A DNA stretch of 64,000 nucleotides from Fibrobacter sp. GTDB taxonomy: Bacteria; Fibrobacterota; Fibrobacteria; Fibrobacterales; Fibrobacteraceae. The notes below the pieces were generated by a model that was not told the DNA's origin, did no database searches, and saw nothing but the letters and a program-made list of their open reading frames with translations. The position numbers and the translations under genes are program-made. The stretch covers positions 1 to 64,000 of the forward strand of contig JAFVGH010000138.1 in the NCBI GenBank assembly GCA_017475045.1, given 5' to 3'. Below, in pieces: positions 24,535 to 34,020 of this stretch (the first letter of the stretch is position 1; every line of letters starts with the position of its first letter).

Positions 24535-25647
24535 ATGGATAGGGTTTTATACATAATAGACCATTTGCAGAATCGATCTGGGATTGCATCTGTAGCAATG
24601 AATTATTATCGTTTTTTTCAAAAAGACGGGTTTAATGTTGATTTTTTGACTTATGACGAAAATGATGAATCGCTAGAAAATGAAGTAAGACAAATGGGTG
24701 GGAATATAAATTATATTCCATATTTGTCAATAAAGAATTTTTTTCGTTTTTTCATTTCACTTAAGGCCTTTTTTGAGAAAAATGCAGGTCAATATAAAGT
24801 GGTTCACTCTCATTTCCCACAAATAGATTTATTTGCTATTCCTATTGCGAAAAAATATGGTGGAGTGTCTCATTATATATCCCATAGCCATAATACAAAG
24901 CATGCAGACTCTTTTTTGAAAATAGTTAGAAATTTCTGTTTTTGTTATCCCTTGCGTTTTATTTCTGATTATCGTGCGGCGTGTTCTATAAAAGCGGGAA
25001 AATTTATGTATGGCCGCGGCTTTTCTAAGTCAAAAAAAGATATTGTAGTTAATAATGCTGTAGATTGCAGCAAATATATTTTTGATATTGAAAAAAGAAA
25101 AGAGCTTCGAAAGACTTTAAATGTTGGTGATGCTGTAGTGGTCGGAACTGTTGGTGGATTAAGAGTTCAAAAAAATTATTCATTTTTGATTGATGTCATG
25201 AAAATTCTTTCTCAAACGGAAAAGAAATACAAGCTTATAATCGTTGGGGAAGGTCCGTTAAAGGAAAATCTTGAACAAAAAGTAAAAAAATACAATCTTG
25301 AAAAAGACGTGATGTTTCTTGGCCGTAGAAGCGATGTTGATGAACTGTATTCTGCGATGGATGTCTTTGTTTTGCCGTCAATATATGAAGGACTTCCTGT
25401 TGTTGGAATAGAAGCACAGGCTACGGGATTACAATGCTTGTTTAGCGATAGAATAACAAGGGAAGTAGGAGTTGTTAATTCATCCTTTTTGCCGATAACG
25501 GATGCTTTTTTGTGGGCGAAGAAAATAGAACTTTTGAATAGTTGTGTAGACAGAAATAAATCGGCTTCAGAGATTAGAACTCTAGGATTTGATATTGCTT
25601 GTGAGGCAAAGAAAATCCAGTCGTTTTACAAGGAGATGATGAAATAA
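24535..25647 (+). CDS. GT4-family glycosyltransferase
   Basis: A GT-B fold retaining glycosyltransferase of 370 residues. The donor domain shows VVGTVGGLRVQKNYSFLID, YKLIIVGEGPLKENLEQ, VMFLGRRSDVDELYSAMDVFVLPSIYEGLPVVGIEAQATG, with the EGLPVVGIE glutamates typical of GT4. The acceptor half has HSHFPQIDLF. Base composition drops sharply to AT-rich from here to about 31.5 kb, a sign that this block was acquired separately from the GC-rich genes before it. The next gene starts within its stop codon (TAATG). Confidence 0.88.
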   Translation: MDRVLYIIDHLQNRSGIASVAMNYYRFFQKDGFNVDFLTYDENDESLENEVRQMGGNINYIPYLSIKNFFRFFISLKAFFEKNAGQYKVVHSHFPQIDLFAIPIAKKYGGVSHYISHSHNTKHADSFLKIVRNFCFCYPLRFISDYRAACSIKAGKFMYGRGFSKSKKDIVVNNAVDCSKYIFDIEKRKELRKTLNVGDAVVVGTVGGLRVQKNYSFLIDVMKILSQTEKKYKLIIVGEGPLKENLEQKVKKYNLEKDVMFLGRRSDVDELYSAMDVFVLPSIYEGLPVVGIEAQATGLQCLFSDRITREVGVVNSSFLPITDAFLWAKKIELLNSCVDRNKSASEIRTLGFDIACEAKKIQSFYKEMMK

Positions 25648-26057
25648 TGGATAAAGAAGGAATTGTAATTAAGTTCTACAGAATAGAACGTTTTCTATAT
25701 ATCCATCATTTTAAGCTTTTGGCGAGGATGGTCTATTACGTAATTTACATAATGTTTAATTGCGTGATACCACCAAGTGCAGATTTGAAGAAAAATGTGA
25801 AAATAGCTCATGGAATAGGAATTGTTATTCATCACAATGCAATTATAGGAGCGAATACGAAAATTTATCAAAATGTAACTATCGGGGGCGGGGATGGTAT
25901 TGTTGTTGGCGAAAATTGTTTAATTGGTGCCGGAGCTGTTCTTTTGGGAAAAATTGTGATTGGCGATAATGTGAAAATTGGTGCGAATACTTTTGTCAAT
26001 TTTGATGTGCCTTCTGGTTCTACTGTTGTTGGTGTAAAAGGCAAGATATTAGATTAG
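25647..26057 (+). CDS. Hexapeptide-repeat acyltransferase, serine acetyltransferase-like
   Basis: 136 residues, with left-handed beta-helix repeats in the second half (GIVIHHNAIIGANTKIYQNVTIGG, VVGENCLIGAGAVLLGKIVIGDNVKIGANTFV). This is the CysE-like small acetyltransferase type found in capsule loci, likely to acetylate a glycan sugar. The N-terminus carries a hydrophobic stretch (LARMVYYVIYIMFNCVI). Coupled by overlap to the GT4 gene. Confidence 0.82.
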   Translation: MDKEGIVIKFYRIERFLYIHHFKLLARMVYYVIYIMFNCVIPPSADLKKNVKIAHGIGIVIHHNAIIGANTKIYQNVTIGGGDGIVVGENCLIGAGAVLLGKIVIGDNVKIGANTFVNFDVPSGSTVVGVKGKILD

Positions 26058-26068
26058 TTAATAAAAAA

Positions 26069-26959
26069 ATGAATATTTTGGAATTGAAACAAGATATGTG
26101 TAGTTTGCATAATAAAGATATTGGTTGGTGCTACTATAATCATTCGGTAGTCCCAACGACTGCACCACATGAGGAACCGGACTTGTCCCCTATTGAGGAT
26201 GGATCGATATGGCATATTGACGGACAAAAACCTTTATTTGTACGATATACCACTGATTGGGATTGTGGCTTTGATACGGGCTGGTGGTATGTCATTAAAG
26301 ACGCTCCTTTTGATATAGAGAGTCTATCCAAAAGTTCGAGAAAACATATAAGGTCAGCTTTGCGAAAAGTTCGAGTGGAACGAATAAATCCGTCTGAACA
26401 TTTTTCAGAGTTGTTCGAATGCTACAAACAAGCTTGCCAGAAATATAAACTTGCAGACAATTTGTTTTCTTTTGAGAGCTTTCAAAAATATTATATCAAT
26501 GCAGAAGCTAAAAAGATTGCTTTTTGGGCTGGTTTCAGCATGCAAGACAATAAACTTGTTGGTTATATGACTGTCAAACAGAATCAAGATTGGAGTGAAA
26601 TCTGTGCCGCCAAGTTTGATCCTCGTTTTTTAAATTTGCAGATATCTGACGCTCTTTATGCATCTGTTTTAGATTATTATTTAAATAAACAAGGAAATAA
26701 ATATATCTCCAGTGGTTCCCGGTCTATCAATCATCTTACAAACACCCAAGAATATAAAGAACAGCATTTTAATTATCGAAAATGTTATTGTAGGTTAAAT
26801 ATAGTTTATCGTCCGGATGTGAAGAAAATTGTGAAAATTTTGTACCCGTTACGTTATATAATAAATTTTTTGGGTCGATTTAGTAGTGCCTTTCATCAAA
26901 TCTCCGGAGTTTTAAAAATGGAGAGCATTGTGAGAAAAAATTCGCGTACTTGTGTTTGA
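26069..26959 (+). CDS. GNAT/FemAB-like acyltransferase of polysaccharide locus
   Basis: 296 residues. The centre has SKSSRKHIRSALRKVRVER and a GNAT-like NKLVGYMTVKQNQDWSEICAAKFDP, as in GNAT-type proteins encoded in capsule loci. No substrate can be named. It starts 11 bp after the previous gene and shares its AT-rich codon use. Confidence 0.6.
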   Translation: MNILELKQDMCSLHNKDIGWCYYNHSVVPTTAPHEEPDLSPIEDGSIWHIDGQKPLFVRYTTDWDCGFDTGWWYVIKDAPFDIESLSKSSRKHIRSALRKVRVERINPSEHFSELFECYKQACQKYKLADNLFSFESFQKYYINAEAKKIAFWAGFSMQDNKLVGYMTVKQNQDWSEICAAKFDPRFLNLQISDALYASVLDYYLNKQGNKYISSGSRSINHLTNTQEYKEQHFNYRKCYCRLNIVYRPDVKKIVKILYPLRYIINFLGRFSSAFHQISGVLKMESIVRKNSRTCV

Positions 26960-27010
26960 AAGAAGGTCAGTTAATTTCTATTTGAAACTATTGAACTCAA
27001 GGATGAAGTA

Positions 27011-28414
27011 ATGCGTCTTTTCGGTGTCTTGTTTTTCGTTGTCCTTTTGTCGTTACTTTCTTCTTTTTTCATATTCTTAGAAAAAAGTCCCCCTCCGGGA
27101 TATGAGACGCTTTTTCTTTTGCCACTAGCCTTTACTATCGTGTCTGTTTTGTTTAACAAACTTTATTCCTATATACCAGATAATCTAGCCATTACATTGA
27201 TTATTTTTTTGTTTTTTTGTAGAATGGTAATTGCACCATTTTTCTTGAGTCTTGGAGGCTATTCATCACCAATAAATTTGAACATAGAGGATAACTTATT
27301 TCATGCGATTTTACTTATAGCGTATGAATTTGCCGCAGTTATGGGAACATTGTTTTTTGCAAGTCAATCAGGAATTGTTAACCAGCAAAAACTTGTCCAG
27401 CATGGATTTTTATCTCTAAGTAGAAGGGGTAAGTATACATACATCTTCTTTGTTCTGATTTCGATCCTGATTTTGGCATGTTGTTTTTATATTGCCCCTT
27501 TCCTTAAGGAAATGTATAGATCAATAACTCAAATTGGGGATGAGTTTTTTGTGAATTATGAAGATAGTTATATTATCTCTAAATATGCGACGAATTTTAC
27601 GTCAAGGTTAGGTGTTGTTGTAGGGATGTATTTGATGCGGGCTATGCTGATAATTTTTCCTGCGTTAATTATTGTTCTTTGTCATGAATCAAAGAGTCAA
27701 AATGTGTTTGTGCGTTTTATTTCTGTTGTTTGTTGCTTTGTGCCGTTCTTTTTTATTGGAGGCGCAATAGCAAGAAGTTTGATTTATGTAGTGTGCTTAC
27801 TTTTGTTGAGGGAATATTTGTTTGGTTCTGGTAAGTTGGGAAATAAAATTTTAGCGTTAGGATTATTTTGTGTCATGTTAATACTTATATGGTGGCTTGT
27901 ATTTAATGTGAAAGCTTCATTATCTTTTTATGAAACGATGTCAACACGATTGAGTGCTTATTTTTCAGGGGTGAATATTGTTTCGGGCGTGTTTAATTTG
28001 CCGTATGAGTTGGATTATCGTATTAGGTATTTTCTATATGACTTTATTGCAACGATTCCTTTTGGTCATACGATTTTTGGAGTTAGTAATCAAAATATAC
28101 AGGAATTTTTTAATTCGTATAATTATTCACAGGGGCAAATTCCTACCACGATTGGAATGGGTTATTACTATTTCGGTAATATATTTGCACCTGTTTATTC
28201 TATGATTTTTGCATACTTTGCATATAGGTCTTCTCATTTGCTTGAAATGGGGAAAGTTTTCTCTCCATTCCAATATATAAGGCTTTTATATTCAATATTT
28301 GTTTTTTCTATGGGAATTGTGATGTATAATATCGAAATAACAATGATTCTTGTTTTTAGTGTTTTGATTCCCATGTATATTTTAGAAAGGTTGGCGTATG
28401 ACTCTCCAAAATAA
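27011..28414 (+). CDS. Wzy-like O-antigen/capsule polymerase
   Basis: A 467-residue protein with about ten to twelve transmembrane segments and no strong soluble domain except one loop (about 160-190). Membrane topology, length and position between glycosyltransferases and the flippase fit a Wzy polymerase, which joins repeat units on the periplasmic side. Wzy proteins share little sequence, so the call rests on topology and context. The 3' end overlaps the next gene by 17 bp. Confidence 0.75.
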   Translation: MRLFGVLFFVVLLSLLSSFFIFLEKSPPPGYETLFLLPLAFTIVSVLFNKLYSYIPDNLAITLIIFLFFCRMVIAPFFLSLGGYSSPINLNIEDNLFHAILLIAYEFAAVMGTLFFASQSGIVNQQKLVQHGFLSLSRRGKYTYIFFVLISILILACCFYIAPFLKEMYRSITQIGDEFFVNYEDSYIISKYATNFTSRLGVVVGMYLMRAMLIIFPALIIVLCHESKSQNVFVRFISVVCCFVPFFFIGGAIARSLIYVVCLLLLREYLFGSGKLGNKILALGLFCVMLILIWWLVFNVKASLSFYETMSTRLSAYFSGVNIVSGVFNLPYELDYRIRYFLYDFIATIPFGHTIFGVSNQNIQEFFNSYNYSQGQIPTTIGMGYYYFGNIFAPVYSMIFAYFAYRSSHLLEMGKVFSPFQYIRLLYSIFVFSMGIVMYNIEITMILVFSVLIPMYILERLAYDSPK

Positions 28415-29147
28415 CATTCCTAAAAAAATTCATTATTGCTGGTTTGGTGGAAATCCGCTGCCGCCAAAGGCAATAAAGTGTATCAATAGTTGGAAAAAAT
28501 TTTTTCCTGATTATGAGATAATTGAGTGGGACGAACAAAATTTTGATATCAATAAATATGAGTACACAAAAAACGCGTACGCTGCAAAAAAGTATGCCTT
28601 TGTCTCGGATATGGCAAGACTTTTTGTCCTGTCACAATATGGTGGAATATATTTTGATACGGATGTAGAAGTCATTAGACCTTTTGAAGACATCCTTGAA
28701 ACAGGTGGATATTTGGGTATAGAGGTTCATAAAAAGCAATTTTATGTGAATCCGGGATTGGGCTTTGCTTGCGTTAAAGGTTCTCCTGTAATCAGTGGAA
28801 TTTTTAATGTGTACAAGAACCAAATCTTTGATGAGAAAAAATTGAAAGATTGTAATATCGTCACGTTGACAACGGAATTTTTGCTTGAAAAAGGGTTGCA
28901 AAAGACAAATGAGATCCAAAAAATTGACGATATTACGGTTTACCCCCAAGATTTTTTTAATCCCCGTGATATGAGTACCGGAAAACTCAATCTTACATCG
29001 AATACAAGATCGATACATCTTTTTTCTGCAAGTTGGGTTAACAAGGGATTCTTGCTTAGAGGAAAGATTTATCGATTTATAAATCGACATTTTGGTAATA
29101 ATGTTGCTACTTTAGTACGAAAAGTTTTTGGAAGACATAATAAGTGA
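28398..29147 (+). CDS. GT32-type glycosyltransferase with DXD sugar-binding motif
   Basis: 249 residues: IPKKIHYCWFGGNPLPPKAIKCINSWKK, YEIIEWDEQNFD, and FVSDMARLFVLSQYGGIYFDTDVEVIRPFE, with the DTD metal motif of the OCH1/capsular mannosyltransferase-like group. It acts in the cytoplasm on lipid-linked repeat units. Overlaps Wzy at its start and the Wzx GTG start at its end (GTGA). Confidence 0.88.
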   Translation: MTLQNNIPKKIHYCWFGGNPLPPKAIKCINSWKKFFPDYEIIEWDEQNFDINKYEYTKNAYAAKKYAFVSDMARLFVLSQYGGIYFDTDVEVIRPFEDILETGGYLGIEVHKKQFYVNPGLGFACVKGSPVISGIFNVYKNQIFDEKKLKDCNIVTLTTEFLLEKGLQKTNEIQKIDDITVYPQDFFNPRDMSTGKLNLTSNTRSIHLFSASWVNKGFLLRGKIYRFINRHFGNNVATLVRKVFGRHNK

Positions 29148-30670
29148 CTTCTCAAATTAGAAATAGCAAGCGTATAGTCAAGAACACGATGTTCCTGTAT
29201 TTCAGGCACATATTTATCATGTTTATATCATTCTTTTCGGCAAGAATTGTGCTTGATAAACTTGGTGTTGTTGATTTTGGAATCCAGAATGTAGTCGGCG
29301 GCATGGCCGGCATGTTTGCTTTCTTTCGCTCTTCACTTTCTAATGCAACTCAACGTTTCTTAAGTATTGCTCTTGGGAAAAATTCAGAAGAAGAGTTGTC
29401 TAAAACCTTCAGACAACATCAAAGCATCTATATTGTTATCACGCTTGTTGTTCTCGCTTTACTAGAGAGCGTAGGTTTGTATTTCTTTTATAACAAACTG
29501 GTTATTCCTATAGACAGGTTAGATGCCGCATTCTGGGTTTTTCAGTTGACCATCGCCTCTCTATGCATAACACTGTTAAGTGTTGTGTATGATGCGGTTC
29601 TTATTGCTCACGAAAATATGAAAATTTATTCGTATGTTAGTGTTTTTGAAGCCCTTGCAAAACTTGCAATTGCTTTTGGAATTGCGTTTTCTCCTGTTGA
29701 TCGTTTGATTTCATACGCATTCCTTCTATTTTGTGTAGCCTTGTCAATTAGGCTTTTTTACACTTTCTACTGCAAACGCCTTTATAAGGAATGCTCATTT
29801 ACATTTTTATGGGAAAAACAAGAAATAAAAAATACTTTTGCATTCATATCTTGGAATTTTATTGGAACTGCAGTTTGGGCTATAAATAATAATGGTATTG
29901 ATATCCTTCTGAATTTGTTTTTTGGACCGATTGTTAACGCAGCAAAGGGTGTCGCTAGCCAGGTGAGTTTTGCTATAACCAATTTCTCAAACGGTTTCAT
30001 TGTTTCTGTCCAACCTCAGTTGATAAAGTCCTATGCAGCAAAGGATTTTGATTATCTATACACGCTCTTTTTTAAAAGTTCCAAATATTCCTTTATTTTG
30101 CTTTGGTTCTTGTGTTTTCCTTTCTTCTTTGTTATTGATGATGTTTTATCGATATGGTTGAAACAGGTGCCCGATTATGCTGGTTCATTTGTATTTCTAA
30201 TTCTCCTATATTCTTTAGTGAATTCTTTAAATCAACCCATTTGGACGTTAGCTCAGGCTGTGGGAAAACTAAGGGGGTATATCTGTATTGGTAGTGCTGT
30301 TTTTTTGATGGTTTTCCCTATTTCTTATATATTACTCAGGCAGGGTTTTTCACCAAACGCAGTTTTTGAAACAAATGTCATTGTTAGAGTTTTTTATCTG
30401 ATAACGGTCTTTGTTATTATTCGCAAATATATCCCCGTTTCTATTTATCGATATTTCAAGGAAACATTATTGCCAATTATTCTGGTTTGTATTGTTTCAG
30501 TTGTTCCCGTGATGGCTTTAGGTACTTATATTTCTAATATGGCTTATAATCATTGGATCTCATGCGCTTTTGCATTCCTTTGGAATACAATTGTGATATT
30601 CTTGTGTGGCCTTTCTAGGAACGAACGAGTTCTGGTGAAATCAAAAATTTTAAATAGGATGAAAAGATGA
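29144..30670 (+). CDS. Wzx-like polysaccharide flippase
   Basis: 508 residues with about 12-14 transmembrane segments: FLYFRHIFIMFISFFSARIVLDKLGVVDFGIQNVVGG is the typical MATE/PST N-terminus, and LNLFFGPIVNAAKGVASQV lies in the middle. It flips the lipid-linked repeat unit to the periplasm. The start is GTG inside the stop region of the previous gene. Confidence 0.88.
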   Translation: MTSQIRNSKRIVKNTMFLYFRHIFIMFISFFSARIVLDKLGVVDFGIQNVVGGMAGMFAFFRSSLSNATQRFLSIALGKNSEEELSKTFRQHQSIYIVITLVVLALLESVGLYFFYNKLVIPIDRLDAAFWVFQLTIASLCITLLSVVYDAVLIAHENMKIYSYVSVFEALAKLAIAFGIAFSPVDRLISYAFLLFCVALSIRLFYTFYCKRLYKECSFTFLWEKQEIKNTFAFISWNFIGTAVWAINNNGIDILLNLFFGPIVNAAKGVASQVSFAITNFSNGFIVSVQPQLIKSYAAKDFDYLYTLFFKSSKYSFILLWFLCFPFFFVIDDVLSIWLKQVPDYAGSFVFLILLYSLVNSLNQPIWTLAQAVGKLRGYICIGSAVFLMVFPISYILLRQGFSPNAVFETNVIVRVFYLITVFVIIRKYIPVSIYRYFKETLLPIILVCIVSVVPVMALGTYISNMAYNHWISCAFAFLWNTIVIFLCGLSRNERVLVKSKILNRMKR

Positions 30671-31488
30671 CGCTAAAACGTTTTTTTCGTGGAATTCGGG
30701 TGGGGATGGAAATGGTGCTTCGCCTTCCGTTTATAAATTGGTTCAATCCTATTTTGACGGTTTATTTGAATTTGAGGAGCTTCCCTCTTAGGCAAGCTAT
30801 AAAAATGCCTGTTTTTGTTTATGGATGGCCTAAATTATTTACTCTGCTTGGATCAATGGAGTGTATGGATGTCTGTAAAATGGGCATGATAAAATTTAAT
30901 TCTATGGATATTGGTGGCCCAGATTATCCTGGTATGGGAACAGCGTTGAACAATTGGGGTAAGATTGTTTTTTATGGTTCATGTGTAATTTCTACGGGCA
31001 TTAAGATTAATGTGTTTCGCTTTGGAACGCTGGAACTAGGAAAAGATTGTCGAATTATGCCTAATAGTATTATTAGTGTTTGGAGTTCTGTTCATATTGG
31101 TGCAAAAACAAGAGTGGCTCATCGGAGTCAGATAATGGATTCAAATTATCATTATATAGTTGACATTGAGAAAAAAACTGTTCGCAGAAGAGAAAACCCT
31201 ATTTACATCGGTGATTGTGTTTGGATATGTAATAGTGCGACGATTACGGCGGGTGCAAAGATCCCCTCGCATTCAATTGTTGCAAGCCATAGCCTTGTAA
31301 ATAAGGATTTTTCGGATGTTCCCGAAGGTTCGATTATTGGTGGCGCACCTGCAAAATTGCTCAAGACAAATTACAGGCGTATATTTAACCAGGAATTAGA
31401 ACATAAAGTAAGTAGTTATTTTGTGCAGAACCCTGACAGCTCTTTTTATCCGTTGGAAAAAGACTTTGATGCTTCTCAATGTGATTAG
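30667..31488 (+). CDS. Hexapeptide-repeat acyltransferase, end of polysaccharide cluster
   Basis: 273 residues with the catalytic-type left-handed helix coils VISTGIKINVFRFGTLELGKDCRIMPNSIISVWSSVHIGAKTRVAHRSQIMDSNYH, IYIGDCVWICNSATITAGAKIP and GSIIGGAPAKLLK. Related proteins acetylate glycan sugars. ATGA overlap with the flippase gene. It is the last gene of the AT-rich glycan block; 120 bp of sequence without a gene follows. Confidence 0.82.
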   Translation: MTLKRFFRGIRVGMEMVLRLPFINWFNPILTVYLNLRSFPLRQAIKMPVFVYGWPKLFTLLGSMECMDVCKMGMIKFNSMDIGGPDYPGMGTALNNWGKIVFYGSCVISTGIKINVFRFGTLELGKDCRIMPNSIISVWSSVHIGAKTRVAHRSQIMDSNYHYIVDIEKKTVRRRENPIYIGDCVWICNSATITAGAKIPSHSIVASHSLVNKDFSDVPEGSIIGGAPAKLLKTNYRRIFNQELEHKVSSYFVQNPDSSFYPLEKDFDASQCD

Positions 31489-31610
31489 ATTGATGGTGGG
31501 GGAATAGGATTTCTTTTTTAAGCCCTCCCGGAGAGTCCTGTTGTCCAGGGTGAGTCCGGTGGATAAGAAAATTTTTATTAGATTCTAAAAAATTTTAGAA
31601 AGTGAATAGT

Positions 31611-32228
31611 ATGGCAAAAAAATCAGATGAATATTCTAACGCCTTTCGGTTTATATGGATTGCTGTTGATGTAGTTATGGCTTTTGTTGCCGTTGCATGG
31701 GCTCATAATAACGCGTCTTTTGCTTCAACGATGGATTATTTCACATATTGGGGTTTTGTTGTATCTGTTTTGGCTGGCCTTGCAACTTTTTTTGAAATTT
31801 TGAATGCATCGGTGAATAGTAAAAAACTCTCTGAAGAAATTAATGAACGCACTATTTCCATTGAGAAGTCTGCAAATGAATTAAAAAACTCAAATAAACT
31901 TATTTCTGCTTCAGAATGTACTGTTCTGCTTGATCAGATTATTGATCTCGTTGATTCTGAACGGTTTGATGAGGCTGTAGTTTATATTCGAGAAATCCGA
32001 AAAAACTTATTAAAAACGGAACTAAAACGGATCTTTGATGAAAAAATCAAGGTGTATGTAGATGTTAAAACAAAACAATCTATTTGTTATGATTATTATG
32101 AGATGGAACGTATGATAGAGGCATACAGAACGTCAAAAAAAGGAAAGGGTGCTGTTGCAAAATATCAAATTGTTCGTGCTAAAATCTTTTACGCAAGTTT
32201 TAGAACGAATCTGTCAAGGTTGATTTGA
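31611..32228 (+). CDS. Unknown protein with two membrane helices and a coiled coil
   Basis: I do not recognise it. Two N-terminal helices (about residues 13-32 and 42-63) are followed by a charged coiled coil (KKLSEEINERTISIEKSANELKNSN) and a soluble helical C-terminus. Membrane anchor plus cytoplasmic helical part resembles effector or sensor proteins of immune loci in layout only. GTG at 31602 is an alternative start. It is likely co-transcribed with the next gene (18 bp apart). Confidence 0.6.
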   Translation: MAKKSDEYSNAFRFIWIAVDVVMAFVAVAWAHNNASFASTMDYFTYWGFVVSVLAGLATFFEILNASVNSKKLSEEINERTISIEKSANELKNSNKLISASECTVLLDQIIDLVDSERFDEAVVYIREIRKNLLKTELKRIFDEKIKVYVDVKTKQSICYDYYEMERMIEAYRTSKKGKGAVAKYQIVRAKIFYASFRTNLSRLI

Positions 32229-32246
32229 AATGGAGATGATTAAATT

Positions 32247-32543
32247 ATGATACCTAAAAAAATCTTAACTATAATTGAAGATCTTTTTAATAAGACTGAA
32301 AACGGGGATTTGGAATGGGGGTATAACGACGAATTAGCCACCGTTTATATTACTATTCAAGATAGGGAATATGAAATATCATATAATTTTTTAGAAACCT
32401 ATGAGGAAGGCCAATTTAGGATGAAGATAACTAAACATGGACGAGATTCAACAACCGACTATTATTATGATGTTCGAGAAAGTGAAGCTGATTATGATAA
32501 ATTGAAAAACTTATATGACTCCGCACAAGCTAGCAATTTGTGA
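32247..32543 (+). CDS. Small acidic protein of unknown function
   Basis: 98 residues with alternating strands (ATVYITIQDREYEISYNFLETYEEGQFRMKITKHG), probably a small alpha/beta domain. No family recognised. Pairing with the membrane protein gene just upstream suggests that they act together, perhaps as effector and partner (inference). The following 32544-32797 holds nothing I can support as a gene. Confidence 0.5.
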   Translation: MIPKKILTIIEDLFNKTENGDLEWGYNDELATVYITIQDREYEISYNFLETYEEGQFRMKITKHGRDSTTDYYYDVRESEADYDKLKNLYDSAQASNL

Positions 32544-32797
32544 TTGTTTGACTATTTTGGCGAAAATGAATTGACATTCCGGAAAGGCGGAAACCGCCTA
32601 ACCGGGATATAGAAAGCTGCATTAGATGTTCTAATCAATTCAGCCAATTTCAGAGTATTGGGAGCGTACGGGATTCTTTGGCTCATTCGTGCGAGCAAAC
32701 CGCATATAGGCATATTCAGATGTAGATGACCATGATACAAGCCCCTCCTAAAAATAACCAATCCAAAGAATGACAGATTCAAAAAGGATCATGCAAA

Positions 32798-33910
32798 ATG
32801 AAGTATGTTTATGTAGATGAATGTTCTTACTCTTTTTCAGGAGAAGAATATATCGGAACAGGGATTTTGGTTTCAGATTTGCCAATTGGTGATGAAATTA
32901 TTGATAGAGCTCTTGAAAATCTGAGAAACGATCCTGATATTTCTTCTGCTGCAGACTGTGTAAAGAAAATGAATGATGCAACGTTGGAGCATGGGTATTT
33001 CCATGCATGTGAAGATTCAAAAGATGCTCATTCTCATTTTTTAAACGAAATTAATGCGGTGCAAAAGAATCAGTTTATTTGTGACTTCAATAAAAAGACA
33101 GAAAAAAAAGATTCTTTTTTATTTGATAAGTCTTTTTATAATGCCTTGTGTTCTATTCTTGGAAAAGAAGAAATGGCCTTTTATGTAGAACAAAGAGGTT
33201 CGTTGTCAGAAAACAAACTTGTAAACATGTATAATGAATTTGTTGATTATGTATTGACTTTGGGATACGAACAAACATGGAATCCGATTTTTCTACCTAA
33301 AGCAGAGTTCCATATTGTAAATAAAAGATGTGCTGGAGTACAATGTTGCGATTTTTTACTTTGGGCTGTAGAAAGATCTTTGCAAGGAAACTCTATATGG
33401 TTAGATAGAATCAAATTGGTTGTGAAATCTGATGCTAAAATGGAAGGGAGTGGATGGCAAAGTCAGGAAATGATTTTTGACGCGAAATTTTTGTCGCATG
33501 AATTTTATTACGATATTTCTGATTGTCCTAATAAGAAGTTAAAAGAATTAAGAGTTAATGAGGTTTATAAGTTACTTGTTTTTATTCTGAAAACTTGTTG
33601 CGATTGTTTGACAAATGTCCCGAAGGAAATTCTTTTTATGGAAGACGAACTACGATATATTAAGGAAAATATGTATTCAATAGATTCTGAAGATTTTGAT
33701 TACAGAATGTTCAAATGTTTTGCAAGAATATTTGATTTAATTGATGTCGTAAAAAAAGATATGCCATCTGAAGAAAAAAAGAATTGTCTAATGGCAAAAA
33801 AAATGTCTGCTTATGTGTTAGCATCTGAAGGTTCGTGTGCCTCTTTGAGAGAAATGAGAATAAGAAATATTCTAAATTTGGAAAATGATATAAAATTTTT
33901 TTCATGGTGA
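32798..33910 (+). CDS. DUF3800-type RNase H-fold protein
   Basis: Starts MKYVYVDECSYSF with the first acidic residues of the fold; later RCAGVQCCDFLLWAVERSL matches the conserved Q-x(2)-D segment of DUF3800 proteins, which have an RNase H-like core and often occur in phage-defence and mobile loci. The C-terminal 120 residues are an added helical part. A second, smaller DUF3800 gene is at 46193-46882. Function not established. Confidence 0.7.
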   Translation: MKYVYVDECSYSFSGEEYIGTGILVSDLPIGDEIIDRALENLRNDPDISSAADCVKKMNDATLEHGYFHACEDSKDAHSHFLNEINAVQKNQFICDFNKKTEKKDSFLFDKSFYNALCSILGKEEMAFYVEQRGSLSENKLVNMYNEFVDYVLTLGYEQTWNPIFLPKAEFHIVNKRCAGVQCCDFLLWAVERSLQGNSIWLDRIKLVVKSDAKMEGSGWQSQEMIFDAKFLSHEFYYDISDCPNKKLKELRVNEVYKLLVFILKTCCDCLTNVPKEILFMEDELRYIKENMYSIDSEDFDYRMFKCFARIFDLIDVVKKDMPSEEKKNCLMAKKMSAYVLASEGSCASLREMRIRNILNLENDIKFFSW

Positions 33911-34020
33911 GAATTACATGTGTAAGCTTCTCCGTAATTGTCCAGAATGGTGGCCCCGCCGCTCCGGAATAATCACGCCTTCGCCACACATTGTCAAGGA
34001 TTATTATTTTTGGTTCGAAT

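Noticed and set aside
32552-32782. 76-codon minus-strand frame between 32.5 and 32.8 kb
   Set aside because: No ribosome site, no recognisable pattern, and AT-rich gap composition.
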